The notes under the pieces: generated by a model | Databases searched by the model: none | What the model was told of the DNA's origin: nothing | What the model saw: the letters and a program-made list of their open reading frames with translations, nothing else | Source: Helianthus annuus | Lineage: Eukaryota > Streptophyta > Magnoliopsida > Asterales > Asteraceae | Direction of reading: 5' to 3' | Assembly (NCBI RefSeq): GCF_002127325.2 | Contig: NC_035443.2 | Coordinates: 117,368,646-117,432,645, forward strand | Length of the DNA: 64,000 nucleotides | Made by a program: the position numbers and the translations under genes | Shown: piece after piece, positions 11,255-21,772 of the stretch | Numbering within the stretch: the stretch's first letter is position 1 | How the letters are laid out: every line of letters begins with the position of its first letter

Positions 11255-12418
11255 TGGGAGCAAATTTCCATGGATTTCGTTACTGGCTTACCTAGATCTC
11301 AGCGCGGAAACGATACTATTTGGGTGATCGTGGATCGACTCACGAAATCCGCACACTTCTTGGCAATAAAAGAAACGGATAAATTCTCCACTCTAGCGGA
11401 GATATACCTCAAGGAAGTTGTTTCGAGGCACGGGGTGCCCACCTCTATCATCTCTGATTGGGATGCACGTTTTACTTCAGAGTTGTGGCAAGCAATGCAC
11501 AAGTCCTTTGGCTCACGATTAGATATGAGCACAGCGTATCACCCACAGACGGACGGGCAGTCCGAGCGCACTATTCAGACCTTAGAAGACATGCTTCGTG
11601 CATGTGTAATCGACTTTGGCAACAGCTGGGAGAAGCATCTACCACTTGTGGAATTCTCGTACAATAACAGCTATCACACCAGCATTAAAGCTGCTCCGTT
11701 CGAGGCATTGTACGGACGTAAATGCCGGTCACCTCTTTGTTGGACAGAGGTGGGGGATAGTCAAATCACTGGTCCAGAACATGTGGTAGACACTACTGAG
11801 CGGATTGCTCAAATACGACAACGCATGGCGGCCGCTCGAGACCGTCAGAAGGCCTACGCCGATAAGGGCAGGAAACCACTTGAGCTCCAGGTTGGGGAGC
11901 GGGTATTACTCAAAGTTTCACCCTGGAAGGGTGTGGTTCGTTTTGGTAAACGAGGCAAACTCAACCCACGATACGTTGGAACTTTTGAAATCATTGAGAA
12001 AATAGGCAAGGTGGCCTACAGACTGAACTTACCAGCAGAACTCGGTGCAGTTCACAACGTTTTCCATGTGTCGAATCTGAAGAAGTGTCTGTCAGATGAG
12101 ACCCACGTAGTTCCTCTGAAGGAACTCACGATCGACGAACAGTTGAAATTCGTCGAGGAACCAATCGAAATCACGGATTGGGATGTTAAGGTCCTCAAGA
12201 GCACTAGAATACCTCTCGTTCGAGTTCGTTGGAACTCACGTCGCGGCCCAGAGTTCACCTGGGAGCGCGAAGATCAGATGAAACAAAAGTATCCCCAACT
12301 GTTTGCAAACAGTACAACCACTGCTGAGGCTGAAGCTACGGAATTTCGGGACGAAATTCCAGATCAACGGGGGGAGGATGTGACACCCCAGGAAAACCGG
12401 GAAAACCATACAACTTAG
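11255..12418 (+). pseudogene. E1 pol: integrase core and chromodomain-like tail
   Basis: Same frame, after TAA 11252-11254. The integrase core has [10 protein letters not shown] with the first aspartate, ISDWDARF with the second (the family usually has SDRDARF, so R to W is unusual) and [13 protein letters not shown] with the glutamate. A GPY/F-like segment follows ([26 protein letters not shown]). The chromodomain-like end ([33 protein letters not shown]) is typical of Tekay/Del chromoviruses, where it is thought to steer insertion into heterochromatin. The last 20 or so codons run into a relic LTR start. Confidence 0.88.
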
Positions 12419-12479
12419 CTAGCTTCCTCAGTGAGTGCTACCAAATTTCGGGACGAAATTTCTTTCAACTTGGGGATGA
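12341..12479 (+). other. E1 3' noncoding end with duplicated PPT region
   Basis: The active PPT is the purine run TTGGGGATGA just before the 3' LTR at 12480. About 102 bp upstream lies a parallel set: dyad TTTCG-GGA-CGAAA (12341-12360), purine run GGGGGGAGGA, then TGTGACACCCC, which looks like another LTR start. The second dyad is at 12443-12461. Confidence 0.7.
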
Positions 12480-14963
12480 TGTGACAACTCGAAATTTAGA
12501 ACCTTTCGTTGTGTCTTGATGTAGCATGCTTGAACGTTATGTGATTAGTTGACATGATTGTGTAATGATATATGCGAACATCTTGTGTGAACTATATGTT
12601 ATGTTTACGTGTATGCGCGTATGTATATGAACCGAAACAACAAGGACCCGACTCGAGACCATGTGGTCTCGAGTGAACAGTAACCGGTTGGGCCATTTGG
12701 GCCGTAAACCCCTTAGCCGACTTGTAAACTAAACCCATTAGGGTGCACCTTGTGGAACTAGTATATATATATCATACTTCTTGCCAACCTTGCCACTCTT
12801 TGGGCAACCACACTCACTTTCCTACACACACTCTCCTACTAAAAACCCTAAGAAACACAAACACACACTTTATTCTCGGTTGGCACTAGGATTTTCGGAT
12901 CAAGCTTGGAAATCGACATTTGGAGTTCACCTTTCCTATCTCTTAACCGGTTAGTAATTCTTGTTGTGTTTTGTGCTTGGATTGATGATTATGACATCAT
13001 GTTTGCTTGCTAAGTTGTTTATACATGAAATGATTGTTTATGATAAAGGTGTTTGTTTGATAGAAAATTGTTACTTGTTGTCAAAAATGATATCATATGT
13101 ATGATAATGATGAATCGGTTAACATGTCTTGATTTTGGTTGATGATGTCTTGTGTTTAAATGAAGTTTGAACCACTAGTTTTGATGAGCATGAAATCGGT
13201 TTGTATTTGTCATGTAATAGGTTGTGTATAGGACCGAATTGTGGTATTAAGTTCAAGTGTTTTGATAGTTGTTCATGTTATGATTAGGATAGATGCATAA
13301 TGTGCTTGGATAAGGGTTGTTGGGATGATGAACAACATGAACATGACAATGAATGTGATTTGAATGTTTGAAGAACATGATGAATATATGAAGAACTAGT
13401 TGAAGGTGCTATGAAGGTGCTTGAATATTTGAATTCTGCTATGTTTGATCCATTTTAGCTAAATGATGGACAGCAAAACATGTTTAAGTGGATAGTACAC
13501 ATTAGGGTGCATGGAATTGAAATTCTATTGGATAGTACAACTGTGCAGAATCAGCAACTGCTGGGGAGTCGAAACCTCTGGTTGCGACTCGAGACCACAG
13601 CCTTACAAGCCGAGACCACAGGTTGCGAGTCCTGTTGCGACTCGAAACCATAGCATGACCAGCCGAAACCATAGTTGTGACATGGGTTGCGACTCACAAC
13701 CACCTATGATCAACACAAACAGCATGACTCGAAACCACGCTTGCGAGTCCGGTTGCGACTCGAGACCACACTTATTGGGCTTGCTTAGTTATGGGCCTAA
13801 GTTAATGGGCCGACCTTATGGACTCCTTGTGCTACTGTTTAATGCGTGTTTTGGGCTTAAGTAATTGGGCTGAACATATGGGCTATACGTGCTACTGTTA
13901 ACTGAATATGTTGTGCACTGTTGTTGAAATTGCCATGATAGAACTTGTATGCTAGGATCGTTACTTGTACGTGCACTGCTTGGGTTAAATCTGATATAAA
14001 TGGTATCTATGTTAGGACATAGTTGACCACTTGCAACTTGATTGCCCTTTCTGTGATTAACTGCCGAGCAAACCAAGGTGAGTTCACACCCTTTACAAAG
14101 CATGGGATTCCCTGGGTTGGGAACGGGGTTAAGGAACGTGGATTCCTCGTCCTCCTTGGGTAGGACAGCAATGGTTCAGGAATGTGATTCCTCGTCCTTG
14201 TGGACGGATAACTCGTACTAGACCAAAACTCTATCACGAAGTTCCTCCTTTTTATATCGACTTAATCGCCGGGCCAATGGCGAGCGGGTCATTAGTTAGA
14301 TAGCACTATTTAGGTCTGACAAACCTCACACCGTGCCGCAGAGGACGGGCGTGAACTAATGGATCTGGGGCACGTCAATGATGATAGACATTGACAGTTT
14401 CAGGGCACATAAACATGACTACAGTCAGCAGTCGATATGGTAACGAGTCTAGTGTACGCATGGGGTAGCCCCCACGGCCGAAATGCCTGATAACTAACAC
14501 GGGGTAGCCCCCACGGCTGGAATGCCAGAATAACCGGGAATGAACAAGTCACGTTTTTAAACTAAGGGGTAACCCCCACGGCAGGATGCCAGATAAAGGA
14601 AACTGTTTTCGAAACAACTAAAACGAACACCTAACTGTGAACTCACTCAACTAGTTGTTGACTCGTTACTACATGCTTTGCAGGACCATAGGTGCTCAGC
14701 TGGAGCTTGCATGGAGGAGAGTCGTTGTGGGACATGGATTGCTGCGTGCCATGTTAAACTTGAAAACATTTGAACTTATGTTTTAACTTTAAGACTTATG
14801 CTTCCGCTTACAACTTAAACTTTGTTTTGTCTGAACACCAACCGTGTTGGTAAAACTTTTATAACTATTTATATGCTTGTTCAGTATGATTGGTGGCTGG
14901 ATCCTGGTCAGTCACGCCTCCAAGCGGTAGTACTCCGCAGGTGGATTTTTTGGGGGTGTGACA
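12480..14963 (+). repeat. 3' LTR of E1
   Basis: 2484 bp, nearly identical to the 5' LTR; differences include one extra TA in the TATA tract and several CpG transitions. It is followed by TSD GAGGA and the resumed gag of E5a. Confidence 0.92.
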
Positions 14964-15498
14964 GAGGATCCTTGAATTGGCTGCGTCCCCATGTATCCTC
15001 CTAAACTGATGAAGATCCCTGATGCTGGAATGAAGATCCTGAAGGCTGGAAAGAGGATCCTTGAGCCTGAGACATTGCCGATGATCCAGAACGCATTCCT
15101 ATTGATCCACCCTGGTATTGGACATCTGGAGCTGCAGAGTGCTGGGAAGTTATGACCGGAGTGTCGAAATTCAGCGACCTCGGCATCAAAGGAGAGTGAT
15201 CCTCTGCTGATTTCTTCAGTTTCTTGATGTCATCAATCTCCCGGAGGATCCTTTCGTTGGTTTTGTCCTGCTGTTGCATGTAACCCTTCATCTGCATAAT
15301 CAAAGAATAAAGATCACTGTTAGTAGGGCTAGAAGAAACAACCGAAGTTGGTGGTTTTGAGAAAACGGGGGTCGGTTTCTTCGCAAGATTCTCAGCATTC
15401 TTCTAAGGTCCAAAAGTTGGTGGAGGCAAAGGTGGAACGCCCTGTGAAGAAGTGACTGCCGGCATGGAACTTGAAGTGTTCTTTGCTGAAGATGCCAT
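14964..15498 (-). pseudogene. Tat-like gag N-terminus (E5a)
   Basis: First part of the gag that continues at 4917 beyond E1. ATG at 15498 (MASSAKNTSSS) is about 65 bp past the PBS. One early in-frame stop is seen in the P-rich stretch; the frame then carries MQMKGYMQQQDKTNERILREI, a likely helical oligomerisation segment, and S/Q/G-rich repeats. The E1 insertion site is at the GGATCC minisatellite. Confidence 0.65.
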
Positions 15499-15564
15499 GT
15501 AGTTGAAGGTAATGAACCAAAATGATCACAATGAACAAAATTTCTCAGAGATGAAGCACCAATT

Positions 15565-15582
15565 GCCCCACGGTGGGCGCCA
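15565..15582 (-). other. Primer-binding site of E5a
   Basis: Minus-strand TGGCGCCCACCGTGGGGC, three bases past the LTR end at 15586. Confidence 0.7.
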
Positions 15583-15585
15583 AAC

Positions 15586-16257
15586 TGTTTTGGTCAAAAA
15601 TCACACAAGGATAATGCAACCAAATCTGATTTTGTGAGGTATGATGCTTGGTTAATCGGGCAAATGTATGAACAAGTATGAAATGTAAACAAGATGAACA
15701 CTGAGATTTATACGAGGAAAAATCCCTTGATCTTTAGAAGATCTCTGGCATAAAAAACCTCGGGTGATGGAAACTACCGATCACCAAATGTATTGCAGAA
15801 ACCATAATGATCCTTGTACAACTTCGGAAGAAAACAAGCTCAATACAATGGATTGCTAGTGTAAGTGTGAGTATTTCGCTAAGTGTTTGTAGAGAATTAT
15901 GTGTTTTTGTGTGTTGAACTCGAAGTATGCCTAAAATGAGCTGTTTTCCCCTTTAAAGATAGAAAAATATCAAGCAACCAACTTTCCTAAAAAGGTGGAA
16001 GTCACCCATGTTCTCCAAAACGGTTATTTTCCCTCAAGCACGTGCCTATGAAGCATATTCTACGAGATTCCAGCAAAGACTAAGCCCATGTCGTCCATTA
16101 CCTGTGTATAAACATTAAAAACGTGACAATTGTTAGAAATCATAAGTTTTGTTAAGGATCCTGGATCCTCAGACTCCCTGCATCATCCGTTAAGGATCCG
16201 TGATCCATGCCCAGTCTTAGGATAGATGATCCTTAGCATAAAATTCATGCCCTAACA
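15586..16257 (-). repeat. 5' LTR of Tat-like E5a
   Basis: 672 bp on the minus strand, TGTTAGGGCATGAATT... to ...AAAACA, followed by a PBS. No PPT precedes it (flank ATTCT at 16258-16262), consistent with a 5' LTR. It contains several GGATCC/GGATC words. Confidence 0.72.
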
Positions 16258-16323
16258 ATTCTTACGCTTAATTATACTTGTTTTATGTCCATGATACTTG
16301 ATTGATCCTTATAATATGCATAA

Positions 16324-18390
16324 ATGTAACGCCCTGCGTCCTTAAACTTTTAACTTTTGGCAAGTCTAGCCCCTATACTATTTGAGACTTAACTATGTTA
16401 GACTATGTGAAACTTTATGATACTTGAATCTTGAATCTAGAGTCTTGACACTTTGAAACTTTATTCTTGATACTTGATACTTGATACTAGATACTTGATA
16501 CTCGACTCTTGACACTTATGGGACGAGAAACTTTGAGACTTTGTTAATCGAGAAACTTGAAACTTGACACTTACTAGCTAGCTTATGTAGACTTGAAACA
16601 CAGAAACTTTTGTGTTAGTTATACAATCTTGTCATGTTATGATATTACACAATAATACGTAACGCAACGCTTAATCTAGCTCGCAAAACGAACCGAAATT
16701 CAGAAATCTAGCAAACGGGTCTCGGCTGTCCGAATGGACATCCGATCAGAAGGCCATTCGTCCGAACAGCCATCCGACCCAGCACACTTGCACTGCCTTG
16801 TCCTCTCTACATTATAAATATCCCTGTCACATCACCTGATGTGACAACCTCCTCCAACCCAGAGCACTTCAAGTCTTTCTCTAGCACTTTTCCTTCGATT
16901 TCACGTGAATCTTGTAAGTTTTCTCCGTAATTCTTGTACAACTTTCATCTTTACACACTTTCTCACTAGGTTCTTCATCAAAATCATACTTTTCACCGTG
17001 AAATCACTAAGGTTTGGGCTCCTTGAGGATGACGTCACCATGGCGGTTTGTACAATCGGCTGTCTGATGTCATTCCGTCAAGATTTAAGTCCAAATCTAA
17101 GAGATTTCTACACGTTTTTACTACAAATCTTTACAAACCCAAACATTTTCGGTTGAATTACATGTTTTCTTAACTTATCTTTTCAAACACGGTGAAATCT
17201 AGGGCCAAAACAGGCCTAGGACTTGTTCCTTAGTCTGGAGTTGGCTTGATAACGGATTTCCACCGAAGAGACAACCAAATTACGGATCAGACATGAAACT
17301 TCGTCAGGAGCAGTCATCCGATCGAACGGGGTGATTCCCATCCGATCAGACAAGCTGAACCTTGGTGGGTTTCCGTTATCTTGGTACGTTACCACATCGT
17401 CTCCGTTAAACTCAAACTTAGAAATTTTACGAAGGTGAACAAGATCACAACAGCCGAATGATCGTTCGATCAGACGATCCTCCGATCGAACGGCCATCCG
17501 ACCTATCGGCCCGTTCCCTGTAGCCTTCAACACTTAAACTATCTTGAATCAGAACTTGTAACTATTAAACTTTCACTCGAACAGTCATCCGACCGGATGA
17601 CCATCCGATCGAATGACTTGATCTTATACTACAACGAAAACTTCAAAAGTTTGAAACATTTTTGAAACACACTACTGTCCAGACGACCGTCCGATCGAAT
17701 GGGTTCCATCTGGGCCAAATGGTCATCCGACCGGATGACCATCCGTCCGGATGACCATCCAAACAGGAAACATACATTGTTATTCGATGATTCGCACGCT
17801 TCGACTTCCTGTTCAATGCTTACACTGTTAAACTATAATCAGGCTAACTCCAGCGCTCCCTTCGATCCAAATAGTTGATGTTGATACTTAGCACCCACTG
17901 TGAGTATACTCGATCCCTTTTTGTTTTAAACACATTCTGGATGCAACATGTATTCTATAAACTTGACACTTGACACTTGACACTTGAAACTATTTGAAAC
18001 TTACTCTATCCGCTGTACACATGAAACTTGATACTTGTGAAACTTGAGACTTTTATGCTATGTGAACATTTAATCCTTGTGTGTAGTTCCTCCTTAACAA
18101 TGGTAGCGCTATAGGGGTAATGCACCTCCCCGTTATTCTTTGGGGTATTGTTAGGAGGAGACATTTTAGCTTCCCTTGAGTCTTGGGGTAGTAGTTAACG
18201 CATTGGAAACTTGGGCTATCACTTGGACTGCGTTTAATAGCATGGTGAAACTTTTTATATGTGTTTATGCTGGATATGAGTTTTTGGCACGTTTTAAACT
18301 ATTATACTACTACGTACTCAAACTTGTATACTCGCCAACATTTTGTTGATATATTTTAATACATGTTGCAGGTTGATAGTAGCCGAGGAA
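16324..18390 (+). repeat. Gypsy-type LTR fragment (S3)
   Basis: Starts TGTAACGCCCTGCG, an LTR-like start, with a TATA-like 'cattataaatatcc' near 16808-16821 and a long U5-like region, but no matching 3' end: it breaks near 18390 into a Tat-like LTR. It contains short runs of GATACTTGATACTT-type repeats (16450-16570, 17950-18040) and an array of CATCCGATCGAACGG / ATCCGACCGGATGACC words at 16720-16780, 17290-17510 and 17570-17760. No coding region of substance. Confidence 0.55.
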
Positions 18391-18956
18391 TCAAATGAAA
18401 ATGACAATGAATACGAGGATTTATATGAGGAAAAAGCCCTTAATCAATGTATGATCTCCGGCATAAAAAACCTCGGATAGTGAAAACTATCACTATCAAC
18501 TATATTGAACAAAAAAGGTTACAACTTTGGAAGTATTGAGCTTGTTACAATGATTTCTAGTGTGTGTGTATGAAAGAGAGAGTAGCAGAAGTGTTGTTCG
18601 CAATCAGAGTGCAAGTGCTTTCTAAATTAGCTCAATACCCCTATTAATCTTATCCAAAAATATCCTTAACTAACTATCCGAATTTTCAGCCATCTACCCA
18701 CGTTCACCACCAACGGTCTTCAGCTCATGCACGTGCCAAAAAAGAGAGCATATTCCCCTTGAATCTCGGTTGGAATAAGTCTTCTACGAAATACACCTAC
18801 AAAACAAAGCCAAATGGTAATGGAAACAATTGTTAGTTTAAGAATACCAGTGAGGATCCTTGATCCTTAGTCTTCCTGCACCATTTCTTGATGATCCTTG
18901 ATCCAGGCCAAACAGAGGATACGTGATCCATAAGCAATTAAATTCTATCCCTAACA
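18391..18956 (-). repeat. Third Tat-like LTR, truncated 3' LTR
   Basis: Minus-strand start TGTTAGGGATAG at 18956. It shares the 'gaggaaaaagccctt...aaaaacctcgg' block with the E5a and E5b LTRs and lacks the last 120 bp or so. A polypurine tract (GGGGGCAAT, 18957-18968) precedes it, so this is the 3' LTR of another copy whose body lay to the right. Confidence 0.65.
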
Positions 18957-19239
18957 ATTGCCCCCAAACATGACTGGTTGGATTCTAATCAGATAAGTCA
19001 TGTTTCATTTAATTCAGACTAGCCGTTAGTTGCAGATATAGCCGTTACAGGTTTGACGTCAGCACAGATCATCCCTACAACAAATCATGATTATAAATAG
19101 GTTAGAGATAGGGATGAAATTCTCCATTTAAATCCAAGATTTCTCCCTTTAAATCCTCATTCGAAGATTCATCAGGTACATCTCTTCCCTTCTCTCTTAA
19201 ATTCTCAGTCTCGGTCTTCTGTTTCTTCCCCAAAAATCC

Positions 19240-19453
19240 ATGGCCAAGATGATAACCCGGTCCTCACCAGCCAAGAATCCTGAAAATAACAGCCCTCCGA
19301 GGATTCAGGGCCTCACCAAAAATCCTTCCTTGGAACTCTGCCGTTTAATTGATCCAGAAATCGATCAGTTGCGTCATTGCTTTCCTGATGGAACGATCTT
19401 CAAGCCCTTCAACTCTTCGATGAGAGTGATTGTAAGTCTGATGCTTGGGGTGG
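19240..19453 (+). pseudogene. Antisense extra-ORF fragment of a Tat-like element
   Basis: An open plus-strand frame (starts MAKMITRSSPAKNPENNSPP) lies just upstream of the minus-strand 3' LTR. Tat-lineage elements are known to carry an antisense additional ORF between pol and the 3' LTR, and position and orientation fit that. Its promoter-like leader may be the 'tataaatagg' at about 19091. The frame breaks off at 19454, where an LTR-like start (TGTTAGGGCATGAATT) intervenes. The protein family is not recognised with certainty. Confidence 0.4.
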
Positions 19454-19620
19454 TGTTAGGGCATGAATTCAGATGAACTCTTCCTAGATAGCACTGGGCA
19501 TTACACGGTACGCATAGTCTAAGGAACATCACCCTAACCCTTCTTTTGTGCTATGAGTTGTGGTTGAATTAAGGGAATGATTGTTACATCATCAAAGAAA
19601 AAGGTGTAGTCGAATGGCTA
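19454..19620 (+). repeat. Short Tat-like LTR start fragment, opposite orientation
   Basis: The first 16 bases are identical to the start of the E5a LTR (minus strand from 16257), preceded by a purine run CTTGGGGTGG. Similarity downstream is weak, so the length is uncertain. Confidence 0.4.
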
Positions 19621-21772
19621 TATTTAAAAAAAAAACTAGATGTAAGACCCCGCCGCGTTGCGGTCGGGGCTTACAAATTCAGCCGGTATGGGTTAGTTAA
19701 TAATTAAGGGTTGTTTGTTTACCTCTTAATGAGGGTCTGAATGGTTCAGACAGACCTCTTACTAGTTCAACACTTAATGATTCATATTGTTTGTTTCGTG
19801 AGTAAATGTCTGAATGGTTCAGACATTTGCATCTGAATGATTAATTATTATACTAAGTCTCAATGGTTAAGACCTCTAATCTGAATTGGTCAGACATTTG
19901 TCTCTGAACGGTTAAGCATTATACTGTCTCTTAATAGTTCAGACCTCACACTGCTTAAGCATTTAATAGTTCAGAACTCTTACTGATTCAGCACTTAACC
20001 ATTCAAAAGTTACCAAACAGCCCCTAAACATTATACATGAGCTCCATGTTACGGCCGGTGTATTCGGTACCGGTACCCACTTTTCTTGTTTTTCAGTACC
20101 GGTACCGAACGGGTACCGTACTCATCCCTACATAACAATGTTACCAATTAATAGTATATAAATAAATACTATAGTACATGGTTTTATCATAAAGCAATGT
20201 CCAACTTTATAAGCTAAAAATACAAGTTTTAATGCTTAACAATGTTACAAATTAAGAGTATATAAATTTTGAACAACTTCATTTAGAACAAAAAAAACCA
20301 CTAAAGCACATGTACAACTCATATATACACAAACTTGTTGCAAAATAATAGTATATAAATAATTTATAATTTATAATTAGAGTTTTTTTAGGTGGGGATG
20401 AAGTCATCCACAACCCATATTGTCCAATAAAAAAATAAATGCTTCAAATATGGAAACAACATATAAAGGAGACTCTACAACAACTAAAGCACAACAATGT
20501 TTTAATTTAATAGTATATAAATTACCTCATTTTTCTCCTATAGCTATCATTTTAAATTTCATTTTTTACTTGACTATTGGATTTTAATAATTCTAACTAT
20601 TCGTCGTTGGCCGCAAACAGTCTCAACTTTAAAAATAACCAATAGCAGTTCCAAGTTCCAACTATTAACATATTAGCCTCCCATGGACCCTGACTAACAG
20701 GACCCTAACGTCGTTTTGGTCCGAAAAACTCCTTTTTGGCCGGAAAACTCAACATTTTTGTCCCAAACCTCTTTGTAACTTTATTACGAACCTTTTGGAA
20801 CATTTTTTCTAGTAAAAGCCTCAAAACCATCAAAGTTCGGATGTAATTTTTGTAATCAAAAGTTTTTCTTTTAAGTTGAGGAATGGCTAGGGTTGTGAAA
20901 GATGAGCATTACAATAGTTTATGGATGGTATAGGAAGAAATGGAAAAAGAGTTCAAGTAGATAAGAGAGAATGTTAGGGATAAGAGGGACGAGAAAGATG
21001 ACTCCCCACCATTAGTTAGTTATAAGTAAATGACAATACTCTCTTCATTTACTCGTTAGTGAATCCATGATCTTATATATTTAATCTTCCCTAACTCATG
21101 CAACTATTATTTTTAAGAATTGCTAATCCTAAATCTACACTAATGTCACTAGAAATCATCAACCACATGAGTAGGAACACCTTTACTACACACTTGATAC
21201 CACTAGGCTACAAGCACTTTGGTTTAATAATTAAACTTTTAATTAATATTTATAGACAAAAACCGAAAACGAAGTTGTAGAAACTAATCCAACTAAATTA
21301 TATATCGTTTAATTCGGATATTGAGGTAGTTTGAATGGTTCTAAACCATAACAGAAATCCAATCGGGACCAATTTTTAAACCCAAAAGTGAAACGAATAC
21401 ACATGTTTATGTCATAAGCAGATTTAACAAACAAGTGATTTTTCTCAAATGCCAATTGCATTAATATTAATATTAATATTTATAACAACGGGAAGATGGT
21501 AGGCTACAACGTAAAACTTATCTCTGTAAAATGCCAATTAAGTTCCCAAATCACGTTTAACATAATAACAATAACAACAATAATAATAATAATAAAACGA
21601 AAATACAAGCCTGAAAAACTAATATAGCCAACTCAAACCTGAACAACGGTAGAGAGGGCGGGCGTAAACTCTGCTACACTAGTTGTTCTGGGAGAAGGGA
21701 ACCGTATACGCCTTTTTTCCTCTGCTGCATATAATCATCATTATATCTTACTAGTATAAAAAGTGTCGCGGT
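19621..21772. other. AT-rich intergenic sequence, no gene seen
   Basis: No supported coding region. Notable pieces are a hairpin with 14-bp arms (12 of 14 paired) at 19642-19674, repeated 'gtctgaatggttcagac' words at 19730-19990, a GGTACC-rich stretch at about 20060-20130 ending in CATCCCTA (related to element H1), and an (AAT)n run at about 21575-21597. The stretch before 21772 is probably the UXS 3' UTR; no clear polyadenylation signal was identified. Confidence 0.6.

Larger units (their letters stand above)
4923..14963 (+). mobile_element. E1: Tekay-like Ty3/Gypsy chromovirus, near-intact
   Basis: A complete 10,041-bp element with LTRs at 4923-7404 and 12480-14963, both TGTGACA...TGTGACA. 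A perfect 5-bp TSD GAGGA lies at 4918-4922 and 14964-14968. Internal order is PBS, gag, protease, RT, RNase H, integrase, chromodomain-like tail, PPT. By eye the two 2.48-kb LTRs differ by about 8 substitutions (mostly C/T at CpG or CHG sites) and one 2-bp indel, about 99.7% identity, so insertion is very recent (order 0.1 Myr at commonly used plant LTR rates). Two in-frame nonsense codons probably make it non-autonomous. It sits in the gag of E5a. Confidence 0.93.
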
